Shown piece after piece: positions 62,895 to 64,000 of a stretch of 64,000 nucleotides of DNA; position 1 is the stretch's first letter, and every line of letters begins with the position of its first letter. The notes under the pieces were generated by a model. It worked only from the letters and a program-made list of their open reading frames with translations. It ran no database searches and had not been told where the DNA came from. The translations under genes were made by a program, and so were the position numbers. This stretch comes from Ignisphaera sp. (GTDB lineage: Archaea > Thermoproteota > Thermoprotei_A > Sulfolobales > Ignisphaeraceae), in NCBI GenBank assembly GCA_038735125.1, contig JAVYNU010000001.1, forward strand, positions 248,001 to 312,000, read 5' to 3'.

Positions 62895-62905
62895 GTATAT
62901 AAAAG
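62895..62905 (-). promoter_or_regulatory. TATA box of the Glu/Trp peptide gene
   Basis: CTTTTATATAC on the minus strand, centred at 62900, gives a start near 62874, so a leader of about 14 bases carrying GAGGTG. It lies after the end of cgi121 (62945), so the peptide can be transcribed independently. Confidence 0.55.
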
Positions 62906-62944
62906 CATTTCTCTAACATTTGTCTCAACCGCATCAATTCAAAC

Positions 62945-63514
62945 CTATAATATAAAAACATCTGAAGTGCCGGAAACTCCTAGCAACATTAACTCGTTGC
63001 AGATATTGTTATTACTCCAGTAGTTAAACAGATAACTTGTTATAGAACAGCATTTCTCGGTAAGAGTTTCATTCTTTGCATTCTCCGCAACAATAGGGTG
63101 AGCAGCAATGCATCCTAATGCCTCAATTTTGCGCAACACATCTTCTCTCATTTTCATTATAACTGTGCTCTCCAATGTTTTAACATTTACATGTACTAGC
63201 GTTACGTAGTGGGCTTGGTTTTTACATAAATTTTCATTTAACAGCTTTATCACTGTTTTTATTTGCCTATTCCCCACAAGTCTGATAAGAGTCTCTATAT
63301 CCTGTCTTTTTGCAATATTCTCTTCGTGCTCAAACGCCTTCATAGCCTTTGCAAACGCTATTATAATACTTTCTATGGGGAAGCAACAATTTTTAATTGA
63401 GATACATTCGAAACTTTTCTCATCAAAGTATTTCTTCAATATTTCACATAAGCCGTCACACGGATTCTCATGCAGTATCGCAAAGTACAATTTGTTGCAG
63501 CACCTACCCCCCAT
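62945..63514 (-). CDS. cgi121: KEOPS subunit Cgi121-like
   Basis: A 189-residue protein. The helical core AFAKAMKAFEHEENIAKRQD, IETLIRLVGNRQIKTVIKLL is the Cgi121 (TPRKB) pattern, and the region before LMLLGVSGTSDVFIL resembles the C-terminal strand. Cgi121 binds Bud32 and recruits tRNA for t6A37 synthesis. The N-terminus is unusually Cys-rich. Its ATG lies within the last codons of the ubiquitin-like gene (11-base overlap), so the two should be made together. The other KEOPS genes are not here. Confidence 0.75.
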   Translation of the reverse strand: MGGRCCNKLYFAILHENPCDGLCEILKKYFDEKSFECISIKNCCFPIESIIIAFAKAMKAFEHEENIAKRQDIETLIRLVGNRQIKTVIKLLNENLCKNQAHYVTLVHVNVKTLESTVIMKMREDVLRKIEALGCIAAHPIVAENAKNETLTEKCCSITSYLFNYWSNNNICNELMLLGVSGTSDVFIL

Positions 63515-63752
63515 GGGTTATGGGAATGAAAACAATTTCATCAGAGTCCTCAACTTCAACATCTTTATATGGATCACCAAAGACTCTAATATCAATTCCA
63601 TTAATCAGAACAAGAAACTCTCCTTCATTAACATGTCCTTCAGGATTTAAAAGTCTATTTAAATTAGGATACGCATCTAATACTAATTGAAAGAATTTCC
63701 TCAATTCCACTTTATCATTGAGTTTAAATTCTACTGTTGAAGCCCCCACCAT
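63504..63752 (-). CDS. MoaD/ThiS/Urm1-like ubiquitin-fold protein (SAMP candidate)
   Basis: An 82-residue beta-grasp protein ending ...IVFIPITHGG. The C-terminal di-glycine and the strand VLINGIDIRVFGDPYKDVEV are those of MoaD and archaeal small modifier proteins, activated by an E1-like enzyme for sulfur transfer (2-thiouridine, molybdopterin) or protein conjugation. It overlaps cgi121 by 11 bases, so a tRNA-modification link (Urm1-type thiolation) is attractive, whereas a molybdopterin role is supported only by moeA at the far end of the window. Confidence 0.85.
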   Translation of the reverse strand: MVGASTVEFKLNDKVELRKFFQLVLDAYPNLNRLLNPEGHVNEGEFLVLINGIDIRVFGDPYKDVEVEDSDEIVFIPITHGG

Positions 63753-63824
63753 ATTCTTTATATGGCCAACAAAAACTAATTTTGTTATCTCGAATTCACC
63801 CTTAAAGACACTTTACAATTACTT

Positions 63825-64000
63825 TTATGAAGGAGATTCTTGGGCTTGTTCTTGCCTGCGTTTTTCCACCTTTATCAGGTGTGTTATATAGCCTGCAATT
63901 TGGTTCCTAAGCTTTTTAGAAGAGGTGTTAACCAATTTCTTTACTACCTCTTTATTGTGTTGGAAATCCTCTCCAAATTCGTTGCTGTACTGTTGAAGTA
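63825..64000 (-). CDS. rps17e: 30S ribosomal protein S17e, C-terminal part (cut by window edge)
   Basis: The frame ending at TAA 63825-63827 contains GEDFQHNKEVVKKLVNTSSK and KLRNQIAGYITHLIKVEKRR. The R-N-K/Q-I-A-G-Y-I/V-T segment is the signature of S17e, a small-subunit protein shared by archaea and eukaryotes. The start lies beyond position 64000. The tail QEQAQESPS is variable between species. Identification rests on about 58 residues. Confidence 0.85.
   Translation of the reverse strand, partial: LQQYSNEFGEDFQHNKEVVKKLVNTSSKKLRNQIAGYITHLIKVEKRRQEQAQESPS

Noticed and set aside
1-64000. CRISPR arrays, rRNA genes and intact insertion sequences
   Set aside because: No regularly spaced repeats, no rRNA segments and no complete transposase were seen on reading both strands.

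Overview
The window looks like a hyperthermophilic crenarchaeote (Thermoproteota), probably of the Desulfurococcales/Ignisphaera type. This rests on a full-length reverse gyrase, the ribosomal proteins S17e, S25e and S26e, PaREP1-family genes, many VapBC modules, the archaeal aconitase-X/UbiD mevalonate route, a bifunctional FBP aldolase/phosphatase, and C/D box guide RNAs. No CRISPR array, rRNA or intact insertion sequence was seen.

Layout. 0-22.7 kb is dense core sequence: moeA (cut by the left edge), endonuclease III, sugar-transfer genes, an overlapping four-gene membrane operon (OPT-like carrier, FtsX-like permease, small membrane protein, ABC ATPase), the phosphomevalonate dehydratase/decarboxylase operon, an RNA 5'-kinase, phospholipid synthase, S26e, ProRS, TrmI, S25e, a nitrilase-fold pseudoenzyme and reverse gyrase. 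22.7-46 kb is accessory: toxin-antitoxin pairs, a dTDP-rhamnose operon (rmlA, B, D, C plus glycosyltransferase), large membrane proteins and glycosyltransferases, with an unusual concentration of genes broken by one base or one stop codon. 46-53.6 kb is a nine-gene respiratory-type operon. Its large subunit keeps all four [NiFe] cysteine ligands, yet the operon also encodes NuoA- and NuoJ-like subunits normally found in complex I. 53.7-64 kb returns to core genes: tRNA-Gly, a flavoprotein, two HtrA-like proteases, triosephosphate isomerase, FBP aldolase/phosphatase, ABCE1, a 26-residue Glu/Trp peptide, Cgi121, a ubiquitin-like modifier and S17e (cut by the right edge).

Most notable. (1) Two C/D box guide RNAs at 22.8-22.9 kb are transcribed divergently from one symmetric TATA element, and their guides are complementary to neighbouring stretches of the same 23S peptidyl-transferase strand. 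(2) Another C/D RNA overlaps the trmI start codon and is complementary to the 16S 530 loop. (3) The hydrogenase/complex I hybrid operon. (4) The tiny Glu/Trp-only peptide gene, with its own TATA box and Shine-Dalgarno, upstream of the ribosome-recycling factor ABCE1. (5) Two genes that appear to start at CTG. (6) A reverse-gyrase-linked nitrilase homologue that has lost its catalytic residues.

rRNA targets come from remembered conserved archaeal sequences, not from a search. Families are called from motifs only.
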